From the NCBI GenBank assembly GCA_934692625.1, contig CAKUUC010000013.1, forward strand, positions 1 to 64,000: a stretch of DNA of 64,000 bases. The letters are read 5' to 3'. The translations under genes and the position numbers were made by a program. Below the pieces are notes generated by a model. It did no database searches, had not been told where the DNA came from, and saw only the letters and a program-made list of their open reading frames with translations. This DNA comes from an uncultured Candidatus Melainabacteria bacterium (GTDB taxonomy: Bacteria > Cyanobacteriota > Vampirovibrionia > Gastranaerophilales > Gastranaerophilaceae). Shown piece after piece: positions 34,346 through 42,437 of this stretch (positions are counted from its first letter, which is position 1; the number at the start of each line of letters is the position of its first letter).

Positions 34346-36148
34346 TTAGATTGTTTTAATTTTCATTAATCTTAGTGCATTCAATATCGCAAGGAGTGTT
34401 ACGCCAACGTCTGCAAATATTGCACCCCACATTGTCATCATTCCAAATCCGCTCAAGATTAGAAATATAACTTTCACGCCAATTGCAAAAATAATGTTTT
34501 GTTTAACAATGGACATAGTTTTTTTGCTTATTGAGATTGCATTAAGGATTTTTGCAGGATTATCGTCCATGATTACAATATCTGCAGCTTCGATTGCGGC
34601 ATCAGAACCTAATCCGCCCATTGCGATTCCGACATCAGCACGGGTCAAAACAGGCGCATCATTTATTCCGTCACCAACAAATATTGTTGTTCCATTGTTT
34701 GAGTTTGTGATGTAGTTTTCTATTTTTGCAACTTTATCGCTAGGTAGAAGTTCTGCAAATGCTGTTTTTACTCCAAGTTGCGCTTGAATTGCTTTTGCTG
34801 TACTTTCGCAATCTCCGGTGAGCATTACAGTTTCAATGTTTCTGTTGTTAAGTTCGTTGATTGTGTATGCAGAGTCTTTCTTGACTGTATCTGCAATTAT
34901 AATGTTTCCAATATATTTACCATTTATAGCAACGTATACGACTGTGCCGATATGGTCAATTTTAGGGGTGTTATTTATAAGTTTTGCATTTCCGACAAGT
35001 ATTTCTTTGCCTTCGAATTCTGTTTTTATTCCTTTGCCTGAAATTTCAGTGATTGGACAAATAGGTAGATCTTTGCCGTATGCTTTTTTTATAGCTTTTG
35101 CGATTGGGTGATTTGAACCTGATTCTGCGATTGCTGCATATTTTAAAATCTCAGGGTTGTCTGAATTTATTTCAACAACTTCAAAATTTCCATTTGTAAG
35201 TGTTCCTGTTTTGTCAAAAACTGCTGTTTTGATATGTGAAAGTTTTTCTAAGTAAACGCTTCCTTTAACCAATATTCCGGCTTTTGAACTTGCTCCGATA
35301 CCTGCAAAAAAACTAAGAGGTACAGAAATTACCAATGCGCATGGACAAGAAATTACTAAGAATGTCAAGGCTCGTTCTATCCAGTTTCCTGCTATAAAAA
35401 ATGATGGCACAATTGCTATTATCAGTGCTAAAACTACAACAAACGGGGTGTAGATTTGAGCAAATCTTGTTATAAAATTTTCAGTTTTTGTTTTCTTAGC
35501 AGAAGCTTGTTCTACGAGTTCCAAAATTTGTGATACTGTAGAATTTTCAAAATTCTTAGTAACTCTTAGTTTAATTGTTCCGTCTATGTTTATGCAACCG
35601 CTATAAACATTTTGCCCAATTTCAACTTTTTGCGGTAGAGATTCTCCGGTTAGGGAAGAAGTGTCAATATTGGCACTTCCTTCTACGATTTCGCCATCTA
35701 ATGGAATTTTTTCTCCAGGTTTAACAATGATTATGTCATTGAGTTTAATTTCTTGAGGCGGTAGTGTAATAATTTCACCATCTGTGATTTTGTTTGCATA
35801 GTCTGGTCGAATATCCATAAGTTCGGTGATTGAATCTTTTGATTTGTCAACGGCTTTGTCTTGCAAATATTCGCCAATTTGGTATAAAAGCATAACCATT
35901 ACTGCTTCCGGAACTTCTTTTATGCAAAGTGCTCCGACTGTTGCAACTGACATCAAGAAACATTCATCAAACATTTTGCCTTTGATGATATTTTGTAATG
36001 CTTTCCACAAAATGTCGTAACCGATAACAAGATAGGCTATGTAAAACAGTAGATTAAGTTTGTAGCCACAAATAAATAGAATTACCGTCAAAATAATTTT
36101 CGGAATAATAAATTTGTTTTCTTCTTCCTCATGTTCGAGTTCGCACAT
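34346..36148 (-). CDS. heavy-metal P-type ATPase (Zn/Cd/Pb efflux, ZntA/CadA-like)
   Basis: 600 residues from ATG 36148 (AAGGAG upstream; a 37-codon longer frame runs through the operators). P1B-ATPase: SLTGES (A-domain), SCPCALVIS (about 268, CPC transport motif), DKTGTLTNG (about 312, phosphorylated Asp), SGSNHPIAKAI (HP motif) and GDGINDAPVL (about 493). There is no N-terminal HMA domain; instead a short HEEEE acidic/His stretch. CPC plus a CadC-like regulator indicates Zn(II)/Cd(II)/Pb(II) export. Confidence 0.92.
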   Translation of the reverse strand: MCELEHEEEENKFIIPKIILTVILFICGYKLNLLFYIAYLVIGYDILWKALQNIIKGKMFDECFLMSVATVGALCIKEVPEAVMVMLLYQIGEYLQDKAVDKSKDSITELMDIRPDYANKITDGEIITLPPQEIKLNDIIIVKPGEKIPLDGEIVEGSANIDTSSLTGESLPQKVEIGQNVYSGCINIDGTIKLRVTKNFENSTVSQILELVEQASAKKTKTENFITRFAQIYTPFVVVLALIIAIVPSFFIAGNWIERALTFLVISCPCALVISVPLSFFAGIGASSKAGILVKGSVYLEKLSHIKTAVFDKTGTLTNGNFEVVEINSDNPEILKYAAIAESGSNHPIAKAIKKAYGKDLPICPITEISGKGIKTEFEGKEILVGNAKLINNTPKIDHIGTVVYVAINGKYIGNIIIADTVKKDSAYTINELNNRNIETVMLTGDCESTAKAIQAQLGVKTAFAELLPSDKVAKIENYITNSNNGTTIFVGDGINDAPVLTRADVGIAMGGLGSDAAIEAADIVIMDDNPAKILNAISISKKTMSIVKQNIIFAIGVKVIFLILSGFGMMTMWGAIFADVGVTLLAILNALRLMKIKTI

Positions 36149-36164
36149 ATCTTGCTCCTTATGG

Positions 36165-36180
36165 TTGAATGACTGTTCAA
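36165..36180. promoter_or_regulatory. ArsR/SmtB operator site 1
   Basis: TTGAA-N6-TTCAA, immediately upstream of the ATPase ribosome site. Same inverted repeat as at 36192 and 36263; consistent with SmtB/CadC-type metal-responsive operators. Confidence 0.8.
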
Positions 36181-36191
36181 TTATATTATAA

Positions 36192-36207
36192 TTGAATACT
36201 TGTTCAA
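36192..36207. promoter_or_regulatory. ArsR/SmtB operator site 2
   Basis: Second TTGAA-N6-TTCAA copy in the divergent promoter region, 27 bases from site 1. Confidence 0.8.
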
Positions 36208-36262
36208 CTGTCAAGTGTTTAATATAATTTTGGTGCAAATGTTTTACAATTTGATACAATAG

Positions 36263-36278
36263 TTGAATTATTGTTCAA
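36263..36278. promoter_or_regulatory. ArsR/SmtB operator site 3
   Basis: Third TTGAA-N6-TTCAA copy, on the regulator side, 35 bases before the regulator ATG. It should give autorepression. Confidence 0.8.
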
Positions 36279-36313
36279 TTGTTTGTATAATAAAAATGAT
36301 AGGAGCAAAAAAA

Positions 36314-36667
36314 ATGACAGTCAAGGCTTGTGATTGCGAAGCGATAAATAAGGATTTGATTGAGAATATTGAACCTTTGATGCCGGATGATAATGTTTTG
36401 TCCGGATTGTCCGGTGTTTTTAAAATTATGGGTGACAAGACCAGAATTCGTTTGCTTTGGGCAATTGATAACAGTGAAATGTGTGTTGGTGATTTGGCAT
36501 ATTTGTTGAATATGACAAAATCTGCTGTATCACATCAGTTAAAAGTTTTAAAAGATGCAAAGTTGATTAAATCGGAAAAACGTGGAAAAAATGTCTATTA
36601 CTCATTGAATGATCATCATGTTCAAACTATTTTTGAAAAAGCACTTGAACATATTTTGGAAGATTGA
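36314..36667 (+). CDS. ArsR/SmtB-family metal-responsive repressor (CadC-like)
   Basis: 117 residues from ATG 36314 (AGGAGC upstream). An N-terminal ACDCEAIN segment provides cysteines. KIMGDKTRIRLLWAI, then SEMCVGDLAYLLNMTKSAVSHQLKVLKDAKLIKSEKRGKNVYYSL is the winged helix, with the Cys in EMCVGDL matching the alpha-3 metal site of CadC. The C-terminal DHHVQTIFEKALEHILE resembles the alpha-5 zinc site. Represses the divergent P1B-ATPase; metal binding releases DNA. Three operator copies support this. Confidence 0.92.
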   Translation: MTVKACDCEAINKDLIENIEPLMPDDNVLSGLSGVFKIMGDKTRIRLLWAIDNSEMCVGDLAYLLNMTKSAVSHQLKVLKDAKLIKSEKRGKNVYYSLNDHHVQTIFEKALEHILED

Positions 36668-36711
36668 TAAATTTATTGCCTGTAGTTTTAGCGTAAATTG
36701 CGGAGTAGGAT

Positions 36712-37014
36712 ATGAACTTAAAAGATTTTGAATCTAATTTTGATGAAAAAATATTGGAGCGAGGAAAAGCGTTGTATGAAAAAGGCGCTGTTCAGCATAT
36801 TAAAACGACGTATAACGATTGGATTTTTAAGATAGAAGGGAAGAAATATATTATTGATGTTGCGATAAAGAAAGATTTATCAGTGTATGATTTTTCCTGC
36901 ACTTGCCCGAGCGCAAGGTGGAATTCTTGTAAACACGTTGCCGCCTGTCTTTATTATATGCGTGAGAAATTTAGGACAGAATACGAAACAAATTTATTCA
37001 AGAGTGAACAATAA
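36712..37014 (+). CDS. small SWIM zinc-finger protein
   Basis: 100 residues. The C-terminal part carries the SWIM motif CTCPSARWNSCKHVAACLYY (Cys-X-Cys-Xn-Cys-X-His, about 63-82). The N-terminal part GKALYEKGAVQHIKTTYNDWIFKIEG.KYIIDVAI matches the region preceding SWIM in Snf2-associated proteins. Here the domain stands alone. SWIM domains bind DNA or protein; the partner is unknown. A GGAGT-like site lies upstream. Confidence 0.85.
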   Translation: MNLKDFESNFDEKILERGKALYEKGAVQHIKTTYNDWIFKIEGKKYIIDVAIKKDLSVYDFSCTCPSARWNSCKHVAACLYYMREKFRTEYETNLFKSEQ

Positions 37015-37066
37015 TTTTTTCAAAAATTGTGAAAATTTTGGCTAATGATTTATAACATTGGAAAAG

Positions 37067-37221
37067 TCGGTCGGCATTGCTATATCGATAGCGTGAATTT
37101 TACATGTCAGGCAGTGCCGTGACCAACATTTGGCTGATGTGTTCAATATCTAACAGATTCTGAATAAGATAAAATCAACGCAATTAAAATTGCTTGATTT
37201 TTAATCTTTACAAGAATGACG
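37067..37221. repeat. composite palindromic repeat
   Basis: A degenerate GC-rich module (GTCGGTCGGCATTGC..., about 37067-37130) is followed by the ATTCTGAATAAGAT...AATCTT(t/a)(c)AGAATGAC hairpin (about 37153-37221). No gene lies in 37015-37295. Confidence 0.7.
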
Positions 37222-37240
37222 GGAGCCTTATAACTTTCAA

Positions 37241-37278
37241 CAAAAAACAGGAGTCACTTTTGCAACTCCTGCTTTTTG
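37241..37278. terminator. terminator of the ferredoxin gene (possibly bidirectional)
   Basis: CAGGAGT and ACTCCTG pair around CACTTTTGCA. The minus strand continues into TTTTTTG and the plus strand into CTTTTTG. Confidence 0.8.
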
Positions 37279-37295
37279 TAATTATTTCAGTTTAA

Positions 37296-37472
37296 TTATT
37301 CCATTTCGATAGCGCCAACTGGGCAAGAATCAACTGCTTCTTTTACAGCATCAATGTTATCAGCAACAGCAGCTTCATTAACTACTGCTTTGTCTTCGAT
37401 TGAAAATACTGCATCACAAATAGATTCGCAAGCACCACATGCTACGCAACTGTCATTAACTTTAACTGTCAT
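37296..37472 (-). CDS. single-cluster [4Fe-4S] ferredoxin
   Basis: 58 residues beginning MTVKVNDSCVACGACESICD. Cys9, Cys12 and Cys15 plus a distant Cys-Pro in DSCPVGAIEME form the one-cluster CX2CX2C...CP pattern; Cys19 may be structural or disulphide-bonded. Acidic protein, as usual for ferredoxins. AAGGAG precedes the ATG and a terminator follows the stop. Electron carrier for oxidoreductases such as radical SAM or pyruvate:ferredoxin enzymes. Confidence 0.92.
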   Translation of the reverse strand: MTVKVNDSCVACGACESICDAVFSIEDKAVVNEAAVADNIDAVKEAVDSCPVGAIEME

Positions 37473-37564
37473 TTTTTATCTCCTTATTTTACTGCGTGGT
37501 TTTATCCACCACAACAAAATTATATAACAAAAACCTAAAAATTTCTACAATAAGTTTTAAAAAT

Positions 37565-38740
37565 TTATAGCCAATCTCTTATATAATTTGCAATTGTATC
37601 AAAACCTAAAATTTCGCCCAGATTTCCTACTGATGGACGTTTTTTAGAATAAATCAAAACAGGTACTTTTTCTCTTGTGTGGTCTGTTCCTGGAACTGTC
37701 GGGTCGCAACCGTGGTCTGCTGTAATTATGAGCAAGTCAGAAGCTTCCATTGCTTCCACAATCGGTGCAACGTAAGTGTCAATTTCTTCTATTGCATGAC
37801 CATAACCGGCAGGGTCATTTCTGTGACCGAAAAGCATGTCTGTATCGACAAGGTTTGTGAAAATAATTTCTTTATCGTTATATTTTCTATCCTTTTCGTA
37901 AGCAATTTCTTCAAGCGGAAGTTCTCGTTTGATTGCTTTTAGAGTCAACTCAAGACCTTCTTTATTTGAACCGGTGTGGATTGCGTGTGTAATTCCTGAT
38001 TTTGAGAAAATATCTTCAATTTTACCGATTGCTACAACTTTTCCACCTTCATCTTTAATTTCATTTAGTAGAGTTGGTGCGACAGGTTCAATTGAATAAT
38101 CACGTCTGTCTTTGGAAATTCTTACCGGTTTTCCGTCAACAAGGTGGTAAGGTCTTGCGATTACTCGAGAAACGTAGTAGTTTCCATCGGTTAATATTTT
38201 TCTTGCAATTCTGCACCATTTGTATAGGGTTTCTAACGGTATAACATCAACATCAACGGCAATTTGGAAAACGCTGTCTGCTGATGTGTAAACGATAGGA
38301 AATTTTGTTGTATGGTGTTCGTCGTTTAGTTTTTCAATAATTGCGGTACCACTTGCAGGACAATTTGCTAAAACTCCGCCACAATTTGTTTCTTCTATAA
38401 ATTTATTAATTATCTCATCAGGAAAACCGTTTGGAAATGTCGCGAATGCTCTGTCTAGTGTAATTCCTGCAATTTCCCAGTGTCCGGTAGTAGTGTCTTT
38501 TCCTTTTGATTTTTCAACCAATGTTCCATACGTTGCAGTAGGATTTTCAACAGGAGAAATCCCCATAAAATCTTGAAGATTTCCTAATCCCATTTTCTCT
38601 AGATTAGGAGCTTTCAATCCCTTGTTAAATTCACAAACATGCTTCAATGTGTTACATTCCGGAATGTCACCAAAATCACGACAATCCGGCATTGCGCCTA
38701 TTCCCATTGAATCAATTACCATAATAATTGCTCTTGTCAT
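37565..38740 (-). CDS. deoB: phosphopentomutase
   Basis: 391 residues, alkaline-phosphatase superfamily. MTRAIIMVIDSMGIGAMPD (metal-binding start), GKDTTTGHWEI (about 79, with the catalytic Thr), PASGTAIIEKL, RVIARPY and ITADHGCDPTVPGTDHTREKVPV (C-terminal metal ligands) define DeoB. Interconverts ribose/deoxyribose-1-phosphate and -5-phosphate, feeding products of Udp into central metabolism. GGGGG precedes the ATG. Confidence 0.96.
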   Translation of the reverse strand: MTRAIIMVIDSMGIGAMPDCRDFGDIPECNTLKHVCEFNKGLKAPNLEKMGLGNLQDFMGISPVENPTATYGTLVEKSKGKDTTTGHWEIAGITLDRAFATFPNGFPDEIINKFIEETNCGGVLANCPASGTAIIEKLNDEHHTTKFPIVYTSADSVFQIAVDVDVIPLETLYKWCRIARKILTDGNYYVSRVIARPYHLVDGKPVRISKDRRDYSIEPVAPTLLNEIKDEGGKVVAIGKIEDIFSKSGITHAIHTGSNKEGLELTLKAIKRELPLEEIAYEKDRKYNDKEIIFTNLVDTDMLFGHRNDPAGYGHAIEEIDTYVAPIVEAMEASDLLIITADHGCDPTVPGTDHTREKVPVLIYSKKRPSVGNLGEILGFDTIANYIRDWL

Positions 38741-38893
38741 AGAACCCCCTTTATATTTTAAAAATATTTTATCATAAATTTTCGGATAGGACTTATTTAT
38801 AAGTATTATTACGAGCCTTGTCGCAAGTTTAAATTAGTTGCATTTTAAAAGTGTTTGTACTACATTTATTGCATAACAAAGGAGGGTTAATAC

Positions 38894-40492
38894 ATGGAAA
38901 CTTATGGTATAGAAAAATTTGGTATTATCGCACCAAAGGCAGTCTATCGTAATTTGACACCTGCACAATTGACAGAAGCAGCTCTTCGTCGTGGCGAAGG
39001 TTCTTTGGGCAATACAGGTGCTTTAGTAGTTACTACAGGAAAATACACAGGTCGTTCACCTAAGGATAAATTCATTGTTGATACTGAAAGTATTCACAAT
39101 GATATCGCTTGGGGTAAAGTAAACAGACCTATCAGCAGAGAAAAATTTAATTCTATCAAAGGTAAAATCGCATCTTACCTTCAAAATAGAGAAGTATTTA
39201 TTTTTGATGGTTTTGCTGGCGCAGACAAAACTTATACTCAAAAATTCAGAGTTATCAATGAATTGGCTAGCCAAAACATGTTCATTCACCAATTGTTAAT
39301 CAGACCAACAGCTGAAGAATTAGCAAGCTATGGTGAACCGGATTACACAATTCTTTGTGCTCCTGGTTTCAAATGTGATCCTGAAGTTGATGGCGTAAAT
39401 TCTGAAGCTTGTATCGCAATCGATTATGAAGCTCACGAAATCATCATCTGTGGTTCTCGTTATTCTGGTGAAATCAAAAAATCAGTATTCGCAACTATGA
39501 ACTACATTATGACTAAGAAAAATGTTCTTCCTATGCACTGTTCAGCAAACATGGACCCTGCAACAGGTGAAACAGCAGTATTCTTTGGTCTTTCAGGAAC
39601 TGGTAAAACAACATTGTCAGCAGATCCTTCTCGTAAGTTGATTGGTGATGATGAACACGGTTGGTCACCTGATGGTGTATTCAACTTTGAAGGTGGTTGC
39701 TATGCAAAATGTATCCACTTGTCAGAAGAAAATGAACCAGACATTTTCAACGCTATCAAATTCGGTTCATTGGTTGAAAACGTTGTTATGGATCCTGAAA
39801 CAAGAGAATTTGATTTTGATGACAGTTCATTAACAGAAAATACTCGTGTAGGTTATCCAGTTAACTACATCAACAACGCTCAAATTCCTTCAAAAGGCGG
39901 AATTCCGAAAGTTGTTATCTTCTTGACTGCTGATGCGTTTGGCGTATTGCCTCCAATCTCAAGATTAGACAAAAACGCTGCAATGTACCACTTTGTAACA
40001 GGTTTCACTTCTAAATTGGCTGGTACTGAAAGAGGTATTACAGAACCTGTACCTACATTCTCAACATTGTTCGGCGAACCATTCATGCCAATGGACGCTT
40101 CTGTTTACGCAAAAATGTTAGGTGACAAACTTGATCAATACGGAACAAAAGTTTACTTGGTTAACACTGGTTGGGCTGGCGGCTCAGCATCAATGGGTGC
40201 TAAGAGAATGAAATTGGCTTACACTCGTGCAATGGTTACAGCAGCATTGAACGGTTCATTTGATAACATCGAATTCAAACACCACGATGTATTCAACGTT
40301 GATTATCCGTCATCTTGTCCTAACGTACCTGATGAAATGCTTGATGCAAGAGGTATGTGGGCTGATAAGAATGCTTATGATGAAGCAGCTAACAAACTTG
40401 CTCAGATGTTTGCAGATAACTTCTCTGCTAAATATCCAAATATGCCTGCTGAAATCGTTAACGCAGGACCAAAAGCAAAAGCTTCTGTATAA
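38894..40492 (+). CDS. pckA: phosphoenolpyruvate carboxykinase (ATP)
   Basis: 532 residues. TGRSPKDKFIV, MHCSANM, the kinase P-loop FFGLSGTGKTTLSADPSR (about 234-251), LIGDDEHGWSPDGVFNFEGGCYAK (metal/oxaloacetate site) and NTGWAGG are visible. Converts oxaloacetate and ATP to PEP and CO2, or the reverse for succinate fermentation. Codon use looks more biased than in neighbouring genes, consistent with high expression. AAAGGAGGG precedes the ATG; terminator downstream. Confidence 0.97.
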   Translation: METYGIEKFGIIAPKAVYRNLTPAQLTEAALRRGEGSLGNTGALVVTTGKYTGRSPKDKFIVDTESIHNDIAWGKVNRPISREKFNSIKGKIASYLQNREVFIFDGFAGADKTYTQKFRVINELASQNMFIHQLLIRPTAEELASYGEPDYTILCAPGFKCDPEVDGVNSEACIAIDYEAHEIIICGSRYSGEIKKSVFATMNYIMTKKNVLPMHCSANMDPATGETAVFFGLSGTGKTTLSADPSRKLIGDDEHGWSPDGVFNFEGGCYAKCIHLSEENEPDIFNAIKFGSLVENVVMDPETREFDFDDSSLTENTRVGYPVNYINNAQIPSKGGIPKVVIFLTADAFGVLPPISRLDKNAAMYHFVTGFTSKLAGTERGITEPVPTFSTLFGEPFMPMDASVYAKMLGDKLDQYGTKVYLVNTGWAGGSASMGAKRMKLAYTRAMVTAALNGSFDNIEFKHHDVFNVDYPSSCPNVPDEMLDARGMWADKNAYDEAANKLAQMFADNFSAKYPNMPAEIVNAGPKAKASV

Positions 40493-40518
40493 TTCGTTAT
40501 ACGGTAAAAATATAGAGT

Positions 40519-40552
40519 CGGAACTTGGTATTCGCCAAGTTCCGATTTTTTA
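40519..40552 (+). terminator. terminator after pckA
   Basis: CGGAACTTGG (40519-40528) pairs with CCAAGTTCCG (40535-40544), followed by ATTTTTT. Confidence 0.9.
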
Positions 40553-40554
40553 TT

Positions 40555-40705
40555 ACAGATTCTGAATAAGATAAAATCTACGCAATTAAAATTGCTTGAT
40601 TTTTAATCTTTTCAGAATGACGATTACTTTGATAAGTCCACTAAATAGTCACTCTGAACTAGATTCAGAGTCTGTTTCAATATCGTGTCAGGCGTTGCCG
40701 TGACC
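40555..40705. repeat. composite palindromic repeat
   Basis: ATTCTGAA/TTCAGAAT hairpin at 40555-40622, REP-like ACTCTGAA/TTCAGAGT palindrome at about 40648-40675, and a GTCAGGCGTTGCCGTGAC module at about 40687-40705. The spacer 40493-40736 holds no gene. Confidence 0.75.
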
Positions 40706-40736
40706 TACCTTATTTTACATCAGTGCTTGACCAAAA

Positions 40737-41462
40737 CTATTTTTCGGTTTGTTTGAAATAATTTATTGGCTTATAAAGTATGTCCCAATATGATTTTGAA
40801 CTGTCAACAGGATTGAGATTTTTATGAGCATAATAGTAACAACCCATTTGATTGTCTGAGTTTTGTATTGTCGGATTGCACATAAAATACCATTTTTCAG
40901 GGTATGAGGTATATCTAAACTGATCATATCCCAATCGATTTGGACCTTTGAATGGACCGTTTGTATCAAACCAAAACTCAATAAATCCGATAGAACCTGA
41001 ATCATAAGCACTTAATTTGGTAATCATAATTCCATTAGGTAAAATATAACCATCACTTACAGGGCATCCGGCAAGTTGGGTGCCCATCATATCACGGCAG
41101 CCAATACCACGAACTAATACCTGATGATAATGTTCGTCACCAGTAAATCTAGTTGCCCCAGTAAATTGATTTACCCACGCTTTATTCATTTCGGGCATTA
41201 ATGCTTTGAGATCGTTGAAGGCAGTACCTTGATGGGTGTTACCAATTACAAATCCTGAGATATCAAGACCAACTTCATTAGACGTTTTTAATAGTGCTTG
41301 TTGTAAGGTTGCATCGGCTTTTTTGAATTGTGTTTTTAGAACTTTTACCTTGTAATTTGTAATTAGATTCGGCAAAGTCATCGCTGCAATTATGCCAATA
41401 ATACCTAAGGTTATCAAAATTTCAGCAAGAGTAAAACCTATATGAAATTTACTTTTGAACAT
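40737..41462 (-). CDS. prepilin-type protein (divergent from XRE regulator)
   Basis: 241 residues from ATG 41462 (AAGGAAAG upstream; a TTG one codon earlier also exists). GFTLAEILITLGIIGIIAAMTLPNL is the prepilin leader/helix region (given as a pattern). C-terminal FWFDTNGPFKGPNRLGYDQF resembles the DxxG...NRxGxDxF motif of the pilin at 7583. Cysteine pairs (GCRDMMG, AGCPVSDG, FMCNPT, GCYYYA) suggest disulphides. Likely minor pilin or pseudopilin. Confidence 0.85.
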   Translation of the reverse strand: MFKSKFHIGFTLAEILITLGIIGIIAAMTLPNLITNYKVKVLKTQFKKADATLQQALLKTSNEVGLDISGFVIGNTHQGTAFNDLKALMPEMNKAWVNQFTGATRFTGDEHYHQVLVRGIGCRDMMGTQLAGCPVSDGYILPNGIMITKLSAYDSGSIGFIEFWFDTNGPFKGPNRLGYDQFRYTSYPEKWYFMCNPTIQNSDNQMGCYYYAHKNLNPVDSSKSYWDILYKPINYFKQTEK

Positions 41463-41497
41463 CAAACTTTCCTTACTGGTAATATAATATTAGCCTT

Positions 41498-41513
41498 TAT
41501 CAATATATTGATA
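41498..41513. promoter_or_regulatory. 16-base perfect palindrome, candidate operator
   Basis: TATCAATATATTGATA lies between the divergent prepilin and XRE genes. The TTGATA inside it may serve as the pilin gene's -35. The sequence differs from the palindrome of the first pilin/XRE pair, as expected if each regulator has its own site. Confidence 0.65.
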
Positions 41514-41568
41514 CTACATGTCATTATATTCACTTATATAACTAAAGTCAAGGATATATAATTATGGA

Positions 41569-41796
41569 ATGGAAAAAGATTTCAGATATATAATCGGGCG
41601 CAATATTAAGGCTGAAAGGCTGCGCAAAGATATTACTCAAGAAAAATTTGCGGAACTTATAAATATGAGTCTTAGTTATGTGAGTAAGGTTGAACAAGGC
41701 TTAACTTCCCCAACGGCATTGGTTTTGTATAAAATTTCTCGAGTTCTTGATGTTAAGATGGAAGATTTTTTCAAAGGTGTAGTGGTAGAAAATTAG
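41569..41796 (+). CDS. XRE-family transcriptional regulator, small
   Basis: 75 residues: IGRNIKAERLRKDITQEKFAELINMSLSYVSKVEQGLTSPTALVLYKISRVLDVKMEDFF is a single helix-turn-helix domain. TATAAT (41557-41562) ends exactly 6 bases before the ATG at 41569 and there is no Shine-Dalgarno; a second ATG at 41564 is out of frame. Probably controls itself and the divergent prepilin gene. Confidence 0.88.
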   Translation: MEKDFRYIIGRNIKAERLRKDITQEKFAELINMSLSYVSKVEQGLTSPTALVLYKISRVLDVKMEDFFKGVVVEN

Positions 41797-41806
41797 GGTA
41801 AATATT

Positions 41807-41985
41807 GTCGCTCGAAGGTTGCATTACACCAACAGCGTTAATTTTAATTGTTGAAAATCAAATTTACAATCATATTCTGAATAAGATAAAATCTACGCAA
41901 TTAAAATTGCTTGATTTTTAATCTTTTCAGAATGACGAAAGCTTTGGTAGTGGCTCCAAATAGTTAGTTCAGGGTGACCTTTTGT
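41807..41985. repeat. composite palindromic repeat
   Basis: A decayed C module (about 41810-41837), the ATTCTGAA/TTCAGAAT hairpin (about 41869-41937) and a half palindrome TAGTTCAGGGTGACC (about 41964-41979) fill the spacer before the convergent small gene. Confidence 0.7.
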
Positions 41986-41989
41986 ATGG

Positions 41990-42292
41990 CTAACCGTTAT
42001 GGTTGCGGTGAATTAGGCGGCTGCAACAGGTCAAAACTCCTGCCCCGACACCGATTATTCCGTTTACGGCAATAGAATTTTTTGTCGGAGATTTAAAAAA
42101 TATAAATCTGCGTGCAATAATATCAAGCACTACTCCAAAACCAAACCAAGAACCTGCTGTCGTTAAACTGTCATGCAAAATTGTATGGCTCGGTTGTTGT
42201 TGTTTGCGGACACTTCTGTTTTCGTTATCTTTTGGGGTTATTGCATAGAAATTCTGTGATGTTGTGGGGTAGCTTATACTGTTTACTTTCAT
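41990..42292 (-). CDS. hypothetical small protein with two hydrophobic segments
   Basis: 100 residues, not recognised. N-terminus MKVNSISYPTTSQNFYAITP carries the Asn-Phe type motif seen in other hypotheticals of the window. Hydrophobic stretches around AGSWFGFGVVLDIIARRFIFF and VNGIIGVGAGVLTCCSRLI may be membrane helices. GAGAAG precedes the ATG. No functional hint from neighbours. Confidence 0.55.
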   Translation of the reverse strand: MKVNSISYPTTSQNFYAITPKDNENRSVRKQQQPSHTILHDSLTTAGSWFGFGVVLDIIARRFIFFKSPTKNSIAVNGIIGVGAGVLTCCSRLIHRNHNG

Positions 42293-42437
42293 TTTTAAAT
42301 CTTCTCAATACGTCAAGTTTTTAGATTAATATGTAGTTCATGTGGCATGTTGTTACATCAAAGTATTTTTAATTTCAACCAAAATATTAGGCAAAATTTG
42401 TTTTTAATGTATAATCTAAAGTACTTGGAGGTTTTTT

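Noticed and set aside
36149..36259. 37-codon N-terminal extension of the metal ATPase
   Set aside because: It crosses two ArsR operator copies and AAGGAG lies directly before the internal ATG at 36148.
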